64,000 nt of DNA from contig CM074187.1 in NCBI GenBank assembly GCA_037179385.1, forward strand, positions 1,488,001 through 1,552,000, written 5' to 3'. Position numbers and translations under genes: made by a program. The notes beneath the pieces were generated by a model. The model saw only the letters and a list, made by a program, of their open reading frames with translations. It had not been told where the DNA came from and did no database searches. Origin of the DNA: Holothuria scabra (lineage: Eukaryota > Echinodermata > Holothuroidea > Aspidochirotida > Holothuriidae). Shown in pieces: positions 11,648 through 23,200 of this stretch (positions are counted from its first letter, which is position 1; each line of letters opens with the position of its first letter).

Positions 11648-14600
11648 GTGAGGAAAACTGTAAACCGCGTTTTGCAACATGAACGAAGATTTCATCTGCT
11701 TCTGATGTTACTCTCACCAATAATGACATTTCTTCTTTTTCCACCAGACCAAGACGATACAGACAGACCAACTGGAAGTGTTGGCAATCACAAGCATGCT
11801 TTTGAGAATCATAACGACGAGGACCACTCATTTGCTCCTCTTCACGAACCAGAAAATTCCGATTCCTCTTATATGATGGACGCTGATGTAAATATTCACA
11901 ACAAAGATATTATAATCGAACTAGATATACGACACCCACCACTGTTTAAGTTCAATATAAGTTCAATGAGGCAGAAGCTGTTTCTTCTTGAATTCCACAA
12001 CACCCGATTTGAAAAACTCATTTTTACCAGAATGCCGAATTAAGGGCACGTTAACTAGGGGTAAAGGAAAATGTTGGGGGCAAGACCATAGAAATCCTAA
12101 GCTACACATTGAAGGAGCACGATAATTGAAAAGCGCCCATCAAACCGGACTCAACTGGAGGGTCACGTGCAGCGGGAATGTAGTGTTATGAGAGTTGTGA
12201 CATTTTTATGCAACCGAATCGAACGCAATCTTACAAAGTGCTGATTTTTTTAAGAATTTTCTATGTGCCGCTGGTATACAAGTTTGGCCTTTACTTTTAC
12301 GCTACATCCTTCCATCCTTCCTAGAGGAATCGAAATGGCCTTTCAACCAAATTTTTAGTTCGTCCTATTTGTGTTTGTAGGTATGTGAGTTGTATACCGA
12401 AGATGGACTAGATAGCTCACTGGGCTTGAAGAGGGTGAAGGTGCATAAGAATGTTATGAGAACTAACTCAACCCTAACCCATAAACCAAGCAATCCCTAT
12501 TCTGATATCCATTAGTTTAGTGTTGTCTAAAATTCTTCGATACCATCGTAGTGTGAAGACTATGTGTCATCGGAGTGCGTGTATATCGTGCACTCATAGA
12601 AAATGTTTGCAGAATTTATGCTTTACCGGCGTTCATCTACTGCACCATTTCACAACAGCGCTTCGCACAATTGCCTTCGCAACCACATAGTCGGACATGC
12701 ACACAGCAAGAAAGGTGTACAAGAATATTGCTGAAACCACACAATTACATTCTCGCAGCTCGTGACACTTGTGCGGTTTTTTTTTTTCTTCTTCTTCTTC
12801 TTATTCTTTTTTTTTTTTTTCAATTTCTTGATCCTACCTTAGCTAACTTGGGTAGATTGAGAGGAGGAAAACACAAAAATAAAATAGATAACGTTTCTTT
12901 TTTAACATACCCGAAAGATTTCAGTGTCTCTATATTCTCCTAAACAATTCGTTTAGAACGGAAAATCGCAGTGCTGGATCCAGGGAGGTGTTATTAGTAA
13001 CACCTCCCTGCTGGATCAAAAACTTAATTTTCTCTTCCAAACTCTCTCTCTGTCAATAATTATATGATTACAATGATTTGAAATTTTACATCCCCATTTA
13101 TTCTTCAACCAATTTGCAATAACTTTGAATAACTGTAGGAATAATGTGATGACGGTTATAAGCTTCTTCTATCTGATTACAGGAAACAGAGCCTCTCCGT
13201 TCAATAGCATGCCAAACTACTTGGAACCCGCGTGCCTCCCAAAGGAAAAGTCCATGTGTTAGAGATCATAAAATCCAGGTGATTTCGTTGTTCAGTACTT
13301 TCGTTTTACACCAAAATAGGGAATTTATTTTTTTTTTAGGAAGTTAACTTTTCAGTTGATGTGTGATAGGGCAAGAAAGTAACGGCGGTGAAGCCATAAG
13401 CGGAATGAATCCATTACATTAAAAGGATGAATGTTGAATGTTGGATGAGTGATGATTACGGCTGTGGTAAAGTTCGTTGCACTGCTTAGAGCGTATGCCT
13501 TTCATGAAAAGGAAATCGTTCTTCACGGTAAAGATTCATAAGATAAGTTCAAAGGACAACATGTGACATGGAGTCGCACAACCTTAACGACAGGAAGTGT
13601 TTGGTACGTATCCTGGCTGGTATGACAAAAGAACATGCTTAAAGGGAAGCTTAAGCGAAAAAAATCATATGTGAAGGAGGAACCAAACCTACACAGTATG
13701 GACATAAGTATTTCTCGAGAAATCAGGAAATTACGTCACTATATTTGTGTTCCAAAGTGAGTTTGAGGCTGCAGAGGCTATATCACTTCCTTTACATTGA
13801 GGCGGAATGCTTATTTCCCTTTTTCATTCTGTTGTTTTGACCTTGAAGATAATAGAGATGGGACCTTCCTGTGTGCAATGCAAAGTTCTCGTGCCACTTG
13901 AGCAACCACATGCTGATAATATGGGATTTTTAAGGAGAAAATTGGTTGTGCAATTCAAAGAAAAGCAAAAGACTGTCCATTAATGTGAGGAGCTGCTGTA
14001 ATATTTGCTTGATTCATGTTCACTTTCTGTTGAATTTAGACCACTTTACACGCTGATATCTTGAGAATCGGATATTGAATTTCAATGCAAATTTCACCAA
14101 AATGCCTGCAATAAGTACCCGTCTAACATTTAAAAATTTGATGTGAACTTAACCCCTTCTTTTAATGCAAGTTGAGGTTAAGTCTATGTAATCTAAAAAC
14201 TACTTTGATATGGGCTTCCCTGGTAAAAAATGTGATAAATAAATTGAAAAAATAAAAACAAAATAAATAAAAAAAAAGAAATCTGAGCTTGATCGCGATA
14301 TGCCCAGGTCACTGAGTAAAAATGTAAAATGTCTTGGATGAAATGATCTAAAAAGCTCATCCAACGTACGGATATGTAACCTTTTTAAGACTTCATCAGT
14401 ACTAGGCCTAATACGTTCAAGCAAAACAGCTAATGGAAAACACACTGCAGCAGGTTCTCGTAATCCAATAAGGAGAAGAAATAGATGTTCAAAAACTGGG
14501 ATTTTCTCCTGCTGCAACCTGCTCAGCATTGCTCACATCATTTTAAAATGCGAAAAGAGGTCACGGAACATTATCAGCACGCGACTCATCAAAGGGTGTT

Positions 14601-17600
14601 TTTGCAAACAATTCAAAACTTATAGAATTACGGAACAAAATGCAGGATAGCTTGAATTTTTAGACTACCTGTCATTATTACCAATACTTTTAGGCATGCG
14701 TCATATTTGTACTAAAAAACTTTGAGCATTAAAATAATAGACAACGTGTTAAAAGGATACTGAACTCCGGAAACTTTGATCATGAATCTTTATTGTGCAT
14801 TGGCCTAAGATAAATAGGTTGGGGTTCTCTCCCTTTTTCAGGCAGAACACAAATTTTATGCGAAGAGTGTGATTTGATTACAAAACTACTACCACTTATG
14901 AAATCTGTATTAGCCTTTTACTTCGATTGGAAATGTAAAAGTATTCCTGTATGCTTAACCAAATCTTCACAAGGCTATTTAAAATTAATCTTGAAATCCT
15001 CACAGGTATTTATTGACGGACCTTACGGCACACCAACCAGAGCCATTTTCCAGGCAGAACACGCGGTGTTGATCGGTGCGGGCATCGGTGTAACACCGTT
15101 TGCGTCTATTCTACAATCTGTGATGCACCGCTTCAAGGCTAGCAAGAGAACTTGTCCTTCTTGTCAACATTCCTGGCTGGACAGCATTCCAGAAGATCTC
15201 ATGTGTCTTAAGAAGGTAATATATTATTATAGGCGCGATTAAGTTAAAAGTGGGGTCACATAGGCATGATTCCCCACAGACGAAGAAAAAGAGGTTCTTA
15301 TCAATGTTTTTTGAGATGTCTTTGTTACTATTCAGCAGACCATAAACAACCCCCCATCCATCGAAATGCCAATCTCCCGTTAGGAAGAGATTGAAGATGG
15401 AAGAGGATTCCACCTGCCATTTAGTAACTGTTACTAAGCTATGATTGATCAAGGTAAATTAAATATTTACCTTTCGTGATTTATACAAGTACTAGTATAG
15501 TGTGCCTCTGATTGATTAGTAAGGTACTCACTGTATTCGGCTTCAAGGAACAGTTTAGGAAAAACCCAAATTTGATTACCGAAACAGAAACTATAATTCA
15601 TAGCAATCTGTAAGACTTTTTTCCAGTCGTGAAATATAGTTCCTGAGGCTTTGTTTTCTTTGTACGGAAATTGTTGTGTCGTATCATGGGCAATGGAATA
15701 ATGGGCTGCCCTTAGAGAAATTGAAGCTGTAATATCCTCTTGCCTTTAATGCACACACATTCCTATAACTTAGGAAATGGTTAAATATATAAAAAAAAAA
15801 CTCACTAATGTGACGTTTTGGTGTAATATGTGTGGTTCCTTCAAGTGCCCTTTTGGTTGAAAATGTTTAACTTTAATTGCCCAAATCTTCCCTAAGTTAA
15901 GTAGATCATGGAGTTGTAAGGCAACGACAACCAAATTCTAGCGGACAACATGTACTTGAGAATAAATATATCCTCTTCAGCTATTAGAATTTGATTGACA
16001 GATACCTTTGTAAAGAACTTGCTTTGATCACTAACTGCGCAGCCGATAAATGAGAGACGTATACATCGTTTTTATCAAAACGACTGTTCATCCACTCCTA
16101 AACTGTTGCAATTCCAGTTTTATTCTAATATATTCTCATTGGGGAAGAAATAAACCTGTTTGAACACAATGGGAGTCTTAAGGTTGATGCTGATATTTCA
16201 AACGATTCCGGATTGTTCCTGCAAAAACAGAAATTGAAATTTTGCTCAACTAGTATCAAAATACAAGGTAATCTCTAAAATTGGGGCACCTGGCCGCACA
16301 AGGTCAGATTAATGTTTTTTATCTTGACGGCTGGCAATGTGATACCAATGAGTGGAGTTATCCCCAGCCCTCTCACAGTTGAAGCAGACGACAGGGATAG
16401 GCATTCGGGAGTTTCCACTCCACTAATCCTCTTTGTGATAGAAGAGTTCCCCTAAAAAGAAAATACTGTACGAAGTATTATTATTCGGCAAAACACCTAG
16501 TATCAAAGTGTTGTCTCTCTATCCCGTACAACCCCCTGGTTAGATGAGGTTTTACGGCTGAGCTTTTAAGCAAGTGGTTTAAGTCGAGCCAGCTACGGCC
16601 TTTTTCCCATTGGTGGCTTACCGGCTTGTTTCAGAATCACACATCCAGCTTCAGAACATTTTTTCTAAATGGTTAATGAGAAAACGTTTGTCATGAAAAA
16701 ATCTGAAAACTGATCCTAAGCTTCGTAAAATGTATTAACACTAGTCATTCATCCTAGTGATTTTCTTTGTTTTTGCAAACTTCAGGTGGATTTTATTTGG
16801 ATAAACAGACATCAGAAATGTTTCGAGTGGTTTGTATCTCTTTTGACTCAACTCGAAATGGAGCAAGCAGAGACTCCGTTTGAGAATGTGCTAGAGCTCC
16901 ATATGTATATGACGTCAGCATTAGGAAAGACAGACATGAAAGGTATTGGTTTACAGATGGCGCTAGACATCTTACACAGAAAAGGAAAGAAGGATATGAT
17001 AACTGGTCTTAAAACAAGAACACAACCTGGCCGACCAGACTGGAACCAGGTATGGAAGCTGTTGTGTGTATTTTACACTGCTTCAGACGATACTGCCGTT
17101 ATGTGACACTTTGAACCCAAATTTGACTTCTCCTTTCACAACATTTCAACTATTTCCTATAGGAAGCCCTCCTTGAACTGCGCGCAATATTTTCAAGTCC
17201 GTCCTAATAAGCCACTTAACAGTCCAGTTTATATACAACAGAAACGTTACGTTTAGGTCAATATGTAACTAATTCTCAATTTACTTTTATTTCAACACAC
17301 TCTGTTTTAAAGATACCAATTTCAATTAAATCAATAAGATGAATAGTTAGTATCAAATTTCGTTGAATGATAGGCAATTGGTACGAGACAATTATAGTTT
17401 CCAACAATTCTTAAAAGGCACGTATTACTAAATGGTGTTTCTCAGCTTTATTTAAGTGACATATTGCGCACTGGTGTGGTAATAATCCAGCACTGGCCTA
17501 TGTATTAAAACTATCGAAGATAGGTTCAACACAGTGACGATTGCAAATTTTTAAAAAAGATGCTTCCCATTTGCATTTCCACTTTTCAATGTTAGAAACT

Positions 17601-17996
17601 GTCCCTTGGGAGCATCCTCTAGCCAAGCTTCTTCCAATGAACTAGCCTGCTTAAAGCTAACTTTTTCCTTTGATACTTAATACACGTCAGCCTATGGTGA
17701 AAATACCAGTGGTACGCAACGTGCAAATGATTTTCCTTGAGCAATAACGGTAACGTCATGTTGGACCATTTACATTGATTGCTGCTAACAGCATATTACA
17801 CTTTCACCTATATTTAACGAAGAAATGGTTCTACGTGATTATTAGCGATTTGTTCTCTTTTCAGCTTTTCACTAAGATTGCTAACGAAAGGAAGGGTAAG
17901 GTACAAGTTTTCTTCTGCGGATCGCCATCTCTGTCAAAGGTCGTCAAGAGCGCTTGTGAGAAATTCCGGTTTCATTTTCATAAAGAGAACTTTTGA
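11495..17996 (+). CDS. NOX5: NADPH oxidase 5 (NOX5-like), C-terminal half, six exons, 5'-partial
   Basis: NOX5 is a membrane oxidase that passes electrons from NADPH through FAD and two hemes to O2, producing superoxide. Its N-terminal EF-hands make it Ca2+-dependent. Six exons (11495-11647, 11748-11887, 13183-13278, 15006-15215, 16786-17049, 17865-17996) all have AG acceptors, the internal ones GT donors, and they join without a frame break into 330 codons plus TGA. Visible landmarks, in order, are the HIRSDGNWT strand of the FAD-binding domain, the NADPH-site motifs DGPYGTP and GAGIGVTPFASIL, the NOX5-type CPSCQHSW insert, VDFIWINR and LHMYMTSALGK, the FFCGSP motif and a terminal phenylalanine. 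These resemble the C-terminal half of animal NOX5 rather than NOX1-4. The EF-hand and six-helix heme domains are missing from the window and presumably lie upstream. Confidence 0.93.
11748..11887 (+). CDS. NOX5: NOX5 exon b: acidic, histidine-rich linker
   Basis: The acceptor is TTTTCCACCAG. The frame continues exactly from exon a (G + AC gives Asp). It encodes 47 residues rich in Asp, Glu, His, Asn and Ser, with no clear homology to the family; it falls in the variable loop between the FAD and NADPH lobes. The donor GTAAAT at 11888 is phase 0 and matches the next exon. The open frame runs on past this donor to a TAA ending at 12043, so the 3' boundary rests on phase and donor quality and needs cDNA support. 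Confidence 0.7.
11888..13182 (+). other. NOX5 intron
   Basis: It separates exon b from exon c. If retained, it would add 51 codons and then stop. It contains a poly-T tract (about 12776-12822), the direct-repeat-flanked hairpin at 12974-13017, and otherwise no recognisable feature. Confidence 0.6.
12974..13017. repeat. Hairpin with 13-bp arms flanked by 7-bp direct repeats
   Basis: The inverted arms CAGGGAGGTGTTA and TAACACCTCCCTG (12981-13010, 4-base loop) sit between two direct copies of CTGGATC. A shortened copy of the same hairpin is at 28634-28655. The flanking direct repeats look like a target duplication, which would make this a very small inserted palindrome. It lies in a NOX5 intron. 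Confidence 0.55.
13183..13278 (+). CDS. NOX5: NOX5 exon c: basic linker before the NADPH site
   Basis: The acceptor TGATTACAG precedes 13183 and the donor is GTGATT at 13279. The exon is 32 codons, open, and phase 0 at both ends. It encodes a basic, Ser-rich stretch ending in RDHKIQ, which joins to VFIDGPYGTP at the start of exon d. This gives the beta-strand expected before the NADPH-binding DGPYGTP motif. Vertebrate NOX5 has a basic Ser/Arg/Lys-rich loop at the same place. The phase fit on both sides is the main evidence. Because the exon is symmetrical (0-0), it could be skipped without breaking the frame. Confidence 0.75.
13279..15005 (+). other. NOX5 intron
   Basis: The 1.7-kb intron lies between exons c and d. 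I see no repeat or RNA gene in it beyond A/T-rich runs (for example 14220-14280). It ends with the acceptor CCTCACAG. Confidence 0.6.
15006..15215 (+). CDS. NOX5: NOX5 exon d: NADPH-binding core
   Basis: Seventy codons, phase 0 at both ends. It carries DGPYGTP, GAGIGVTPFASIL (the glycine-rich nucleotide loop) and the CPSCQHSW segment typical of NOX5. Acceptor CCTCACAG, donor GTAATA. Conservation with animal NOX5 is strong across the whole exon, so the boundaries are secure. Confidence 0.93.
15216..16785 (+). other. NOX5 intron
   Basis: The 1.57-kb intron lies between exons d and e. It contains dispersed repeat family B at 16574-16608. Nothing else was recognised. Confidence 0.6.
16574..16608 (+). 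repeat. Dispersed repeat family B, copy 2
   Basis: GTGGTTTAAGTCGAGCC followed by TACGGCCTTTTTCCC matches 3916-3949 and 54696-54732. It lies inside a NOX5 intron. Confidence 0.55.
16786..17049 (+). CDS. NOX5: NOX5 exon e: NADPH domain, second half
   Basis: Eighty-eight codons, phase 0 at both ends, acceptor AACTTCAG, donor GTATGG. It encodes VDFIWINR, FEWFVSLLTQLE, LHMYMTSALGK, GIGLQMALDIL and TRTQPGRPDWN, in the same order as vertebrate NOX5. The basic RKGKKD stretch after the MALDIL helix falls where a calmodulin-binding segment has been mapped in human NOX5. Whether it binds calmodulin here is unknown. Confidence 0.93.
17050..17864 (+). other. NOX5 intron
   Basis: The 815-bp intron lies between exons e and f. 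No repeat or other feature was recognised. Confidence 0.6.
17865..17996 (+). CDS. NOX5: NOX5 exon f: C-terminal exon with stop
   Basis: The acceptor is CTCTTTTCAG. It encodes 43 residues and TGA, including KGKVQVFFCGSP, the conserved cysteine-containing NADPH-domain motif, and ends in KENF. A final aromatic residue is a family feature that packs near the flavin. The 3' UTR begins at 17997. No convincing polyadenylation site was fixed; AATAAA occurs at about 18859. Confidence 0.93.
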   Translation, partial: LFTKIANERKGKVQVFFCGSPSLSKVVKSACEKFRFHFHKENF

Positions 17997-19326
17997 ACGT
18001 GCTTTCTGATCAATGAATGAGACATGCCCAACGGAAAGACAGTGTAGGATATGCACTTCCACCATTGAAATATGAAATGGATCTGTGGAATGGTTTCATT
18101 TATAAAATGGATCTGTAAAAACTGAAGTTGCCTTCAATCAAAATGATGGCACTCAAGTTGGTATTGAAGCATGTATTTTGTAAATTTACTTGGTAACAGT
18201 GTGGTATTTAGAGTCGCTGTTCTTCTGCTGATTCTAACCAGTACTGTATTTAAAGTTGATATTAGGCATAACGGACTCATTTGAATATTATAGAAGGATC
18301 AAGCGGTTAGATATGTTTGGTAGACCATGTCGTAATTTTTCCATAGTTCTTTTTTCGTATTGGGATGTAAAATTCTTTGTCAACAATAAGTTGAAGGAAA
18401 GAATTAAGGGTAGTTTTTTAAGATATTTGACAATTTTGAAAAAGGGACCATAAATCAAGTAATATGCAACCTCATCTAGCAATCAGTAGTTAGAATTTTT
18501 AAAGAAAGTGGAGCTGTCCGTCTCTCGCTGTAGTATACAAAGTACGGTTCGTTGGACTTGGCATGGACAACCTGTTGTTTAAGTATCTTACTGAGGAGCA
18601 AAAAAAAAGAAAATGGAATGCGTATATCTGTTCAGCTTGAATTTGTCAAGACCGCCCTCTTAGGAGCTCCATATTTATAAATATAGAGTTTTACTGGCGT
18701 TTGACTTTGTAACAGATTAGGTGACCCTAATAGATTGGCTTCCGTTCCCATACAACCCCTATATGAAAAGGTCATAGGGATAGAACAAAAGTTCAAGCTA
18801 AGCCACTCGTGATTGAGTCAATCGGGTTCCAGGTGTGGCGGGGATCCGTGACTCGGAAAAATAAAATGGATGCCAAGCCAAAACAAACTGCGAAATCCTT
18901 CCCAAATTTGTAAGATCCCAAATCTTGCCAAATTTAAACTAAATAATGTTGTAAACTGATTAAAACCATTTACGCAAAAATACCGAAAGCTCAGATCAGA
19001 AGTTTCCCAAGGTGCTCCTCGGACAGAGATATGAAAGGCAGCTGATTTCAGGAAGGACAGATCGAAACATACCATTTTCAATTTTCAATTATCTGACAAT
19101 TTCAGTTTATACATTTGGCATTTCGGTGATATGAAAAGCTGCCTTTCTTTCTATAAATTTTGATGGATATTGTATCAGCAAATAATTGAAGATAACATTG
19201 AACTATTTAATGACATCATTACACCACTCACAGAGCCTCGTAGTAGCTCCTCTAAATGTATCACTCGTACTGAAAGGAATGAATATTACAGCGTTTTCAA
19301 AATATGATATCACAGAGCAAAACTTC
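17997..19326. other. NOX5 3' flank, non-coding
   Basis: It presumably contains the NOX5 3' UTR, whose end is not determined. No second gene is recognised. Confidence 0.5.
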
Positions 19327-19360
19327 GCCCTCCTTTAGGAGGGCCTCCTTTAGGAGGGCG
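19327..19360. repeat. Small inverted/tandem repeat
   Basis: The palindrome GCCCTCCTTTAGGAGGGC is followed at once by a second CTCCTTTAGGAGGGC copy. It lies about 70 bp upstream of the inverted-repeat element at 19430. Confidence 0.7.
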
Positions 19361-19429
19361 TACTGTCTTAAAACAAGCCAACACCGAGAAACGCAGACTG
19401 CTGATTTGTCAATCTGTTAAATACGTACA

Positions 19430-20235
19430 CAGTCTGCTATGGCACACCAAAAAGGCTCACCTTATATAGCCCGGGGGCCAAAACTTTCGATTTACTACCA
19501 TGCTGCAATTTATTAAGTGAATGTCCAGGACTACTCGTCGCCAATAGACCCAATGATGAATCGGTACTTCAGGTTCTTGAACAAAGTTTCTCTATCAGCA
19601 GGGCCAATGATTTTGATGTAAGGCCCCTGGGCCATGTTATGTCACGAAGTTAGAAAAAAGAAACTTTTTGTCCTCTTTGGTGGATTTAATGCAATGTACC
19701 ATCGAAATTTCCAATCGAATCAAAATTTCCACAGGTCGTAGCTTCAACATTAATTCTTTTACATTTAGTACATGATCGTATGAATTCAGTACATGTACGT
19801 ATGCAATCAGTACATTAACGTATGCAGTCAGTAGATGATCAATGCAATCATTGTACATCATCGTAAGCAGTTAGTACATGAACGTGTACTTTTACTACAT
19901 CGCACGAGTTTAGATGATCATCGTATGTCGGTGAGCCTTTCGGCGGACTTCTGGTTCGCCAAAAGTCGCTCTTAGTATGGCATGCGGAAGGGACAATAAT
20001 AACATGATGATCTTACGTTTTTAGATGTACAACATGTTTTTAGATGTACAACGTGTGGTTTTACATGTACATCGTAACATTTAACATGAGGAACTTATGG
20101 TTTTAGTACATGATGGTGTAAATTTACGTCATGATCGTATGGAATTAGTACATCTTCGTATATTTTTGGTACATGAAAGTATAATTTTAGTACATCATCA
20201 TATAAGGTGAGCCTCTTGGCGTGCCATAGTCTGCT
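19430..20235. mobile_element. Element with about 35-bp inverted termini and an internal degenerate tandem array
   Basis: The left end (about 19430-19466) contains GCTATGGCACACC and GGCTCACCTTATA. The right end (20202-20235) contains TATAAGGTGAGCC and GCGTGCCATAG, its imperfect inverse. Between them lies an array of short degenerate units built around GTACATGAACGTATG-type sequence (about 19745-19925 and 20015-20205), separated by a GGTGAGCC-containing spacer. No protein is encoded. It could be a MITE-like transposon that has gained a satellite. Confidence 0.6.
19745..19925 (+). repeat. Degenerate tandem array, about 20-bp unit
   Basis: Successive units of the form AGTACATGAACGTATGCAATC recur with substitutions (TACATGATCGTATG, TACATGTACGTATG, TACATTAACGTATG and so on). 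A looser continuation lies at 20015-20205. The units are contiguous and too diverged to be a CRISPR-like array. Confidence 0.65.
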
Positions 20236-23200
20236 GCACGTGAAGGGCAAATTCTTATGCGTGCGGCCACGTGTTCCATTTATTTGTCCCCAAGGATGAC
20301 GTCAGTGTGGGAGGGCCCACGAAAGAAACTGCGTAGAGGCGGATATGCCTGTTTGCGAATATTTCCAAGCAGAATTTTAATTATTCTGTTGAAGTTACTT
20401 TACTTCATGTCTCTTTTTGCTTGAAAATTCAGTACACGATAGGCGTAAATGAAAAATATATTACACTTACAGCTTGTTAACAACCTACACAGTTCCCAGA
20501 CACTTTTACATACAGCATACACTCATCTGAAATCCTTTTATAACAGGTCACCTGTAGTAAACGAAACATCGGTTTCACAATCTAGTCTGTGAAACGCCCT
20601 AATTGTGTATAGTAAAAATTTACCAGCGTCTTGAAACAGAAAAGTTTGAAGCATTCATAGGGTTTCCTGGAAATGCATGATATTTTGCAGCCTTTGTGTG
20701 CACATGCAGTGGAAGTTAAAATGAAACATGTTCTGACAAATAGCAAAATGTAGCCTATTCAAAAAGAGTATTTCGTAAGACAACAGAATATGTGAAAAGG
20801 GACTGAATCACGCAATAGCTATTACGGAATAAGGCAATTTTGTTTTGCACTTAAGTATCATATGCATTTGACACACTTTGAGTCGTCAATATTACTTATT
20901 TTATGGGAAGTCCATTGTGTAACATGTTTTACAAAAAAGGAAAGAACGCCTACATGCGTGATTAGATATGATAAGGAAACACGCTTTGATTGGTGTATAA
21001 AGTGCAATGAGACGGGTCAGAAATGACAAGTCAGGGGAATCAATGTTTACGAAATATCACTTTCTTATCACTTTTTGATATTTATGTGAACTTTAACATA
21101 TTCTTCAGGGAAAAGAAGACGTTCCTTTGTGTGGAGATTAACTGAAAAAATCTTACTTTGTTTTCTGTTGGGCCCTTGAGATGTCAGTTTATTCGATGAA
21201 GCTCTTTCTAAACTTGAATTATTTTCCTTTTCTTCTGAAAACTTTAAATGAAAATGTCTATAAAATATTCTATAAAGATAAGCTGAGCAGGGTCTTTTGT
21301 GATTTCGGTATGTATCTCGATCATTTTGTTCTTTTCTTCACTAGTTATTGGTACTGACGTGGATGTTTCTTGTCTGTTTCGTAGTTTGTTTGTTTTTTTT
21401 TTTAGCAAAGTTGACTCTTAAGGTAGTTTTAGAGTCGTGAATGTTATGTTATTAACCTAGCCAAAGGTTTTGTAAACTTTATGGATTGAGGGTTTTTCAT
21501 TAAATTATTATGTGTGGAGCGGTGAGTTAAGAGGAAGCTGGGCTTGAGGAAAGAGAATATTAATGCCTTCGAATGATAAACACAATAAATGAGGAAGTGA
21601 CAAAATATATTTACAAACATTTAAATTATTTAATAGAGTTGTTAAATTGATATTGTATTTAATACCAGTTAAATTCCAAGAAAATCAAATAAATTGTAGA
21701 AAACTGTAAATTTGAATAAGATATTTATATAAATTTAACTTGTTAACATTTATTGGTTGAGATAACTGTTGAGCTGTTGGCAAGCAGAGAGCTGTTATTG
21801 AAAACGAGAGCTCCGTGGGGAAAGCTTCAATTCAAGAGGCACAGTTATGTAGATTGCGGCAAAATTGCAATAAATACCGGATTAAAACTGCGGTACAAAA
21901 AAAGTTATTTGTTTCCTTTTACTGTAGTACGTGGGTTGCATCTTTAGTCAGTTACCTTACTAGTTTACACATGGCCTCTGCAGGGAGCTTTTATTTAATA
22001 CCAGCTAGATCGCTTATGTAAACTTGCATACTGTATGTGATACAGTAACCATCCAGTAGACTGAAATGACATTTAAACATGAAATCTAATTATAAATTTA
22101 AATATATGAAGTGAAACGTGTTACTTAAGAATCTAATGATTTTACTAGTATTGCAGTTTAGTAAATGTCTTCGCCCAGGTTTAAGATATTTTTTAATATT
22201 TTGACATATTGTCGAAGTCAACAAACATTGTGTCGTATGTTAGGCTAACAAGGTAGTGAGAACTGATTTAGGTGTGGATATTTGCATCAGCACACGTAGG
22301 GACACAAAGGATCCTGTAATATTTATACACTAGAAAAAGACAAGTGGAGAAACTAAACCAATTTTTTTACCCTATTGTGCACGCATCTCACAACGCTAAT
22401 CAGACATGTTTAATTCATAAACACCATGTGTTTATTTTTTAAAGGTATTTAGATTGTAAATGTGTTTCCACAGTGTGACAAAATAGTGCTTAGAAATCCT
22501 GAACACTATTTTACAGTATAGAATTGTATGTATGTATATAGGCTATGAGTAAGTTGTTTTGATGAGGCGTCAGCGTTCCTAGTTCTCAGGAAGGACAGAT
22601 GTTCACACCAACAGACCTATCTTAAACAAAATTTCAGCAATGAATGTTTCCTATGAAATTAAATGCCGACAGAACATGATTTTTATTCAGCTTGAGGCAT
22701 AGTTTATTAAAAAAGTAATCTCGTTAAATAAAAAATTACATGATAGATAAGCGAGGTATTCCAAATTTGGCAAAAGGGAAGAGATCACATGTCCTCTGTG
22801 CAAGAACTATTCATCGAAATTTACGAACATATGCACTATTGTTTAAAGAATAGGATATGTCGTACCCGTGTTCTACAAGTCATTTGATCAATTTTAATTT
22901 AAGGCAGCAAATTGACTTTTGGAATAATTAATCAATAGTTACTGTCACTCTTTGCCAATAGTCAAGCCAAACGAAACAATTCTCAATATCACGGAAGGGA
23001 TTTTTAAACGTGCTTGTTGTTAAACAAATCACGTCTTTGAATTAACCTTTGAAATGTCCTTACAAAATTCGTATGTTTCCTGCATGCACGTCGAGACGTA
23101 GAAGTTTTTTTAATTTGACTTTATAGTATTAACGTTAGTTTTCTGACGTCAGTATTAAAAGGACTGCTGTCAAGTATACTGAATGTGTCATCTTTAAGAA

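Noticed and set aside
18859..18864. AATAAA as the NOX5 polyadenylation signal
   Set aside because: It is more than 850 bp past the stop codon in AT-rich DNA and cannot be told from chance.
19745..19925. Regular short repeats considered as a CRISPR array
   Set aside because: The units are contiguous and degenerate with no spacers, and the DNA is eukaryotic.
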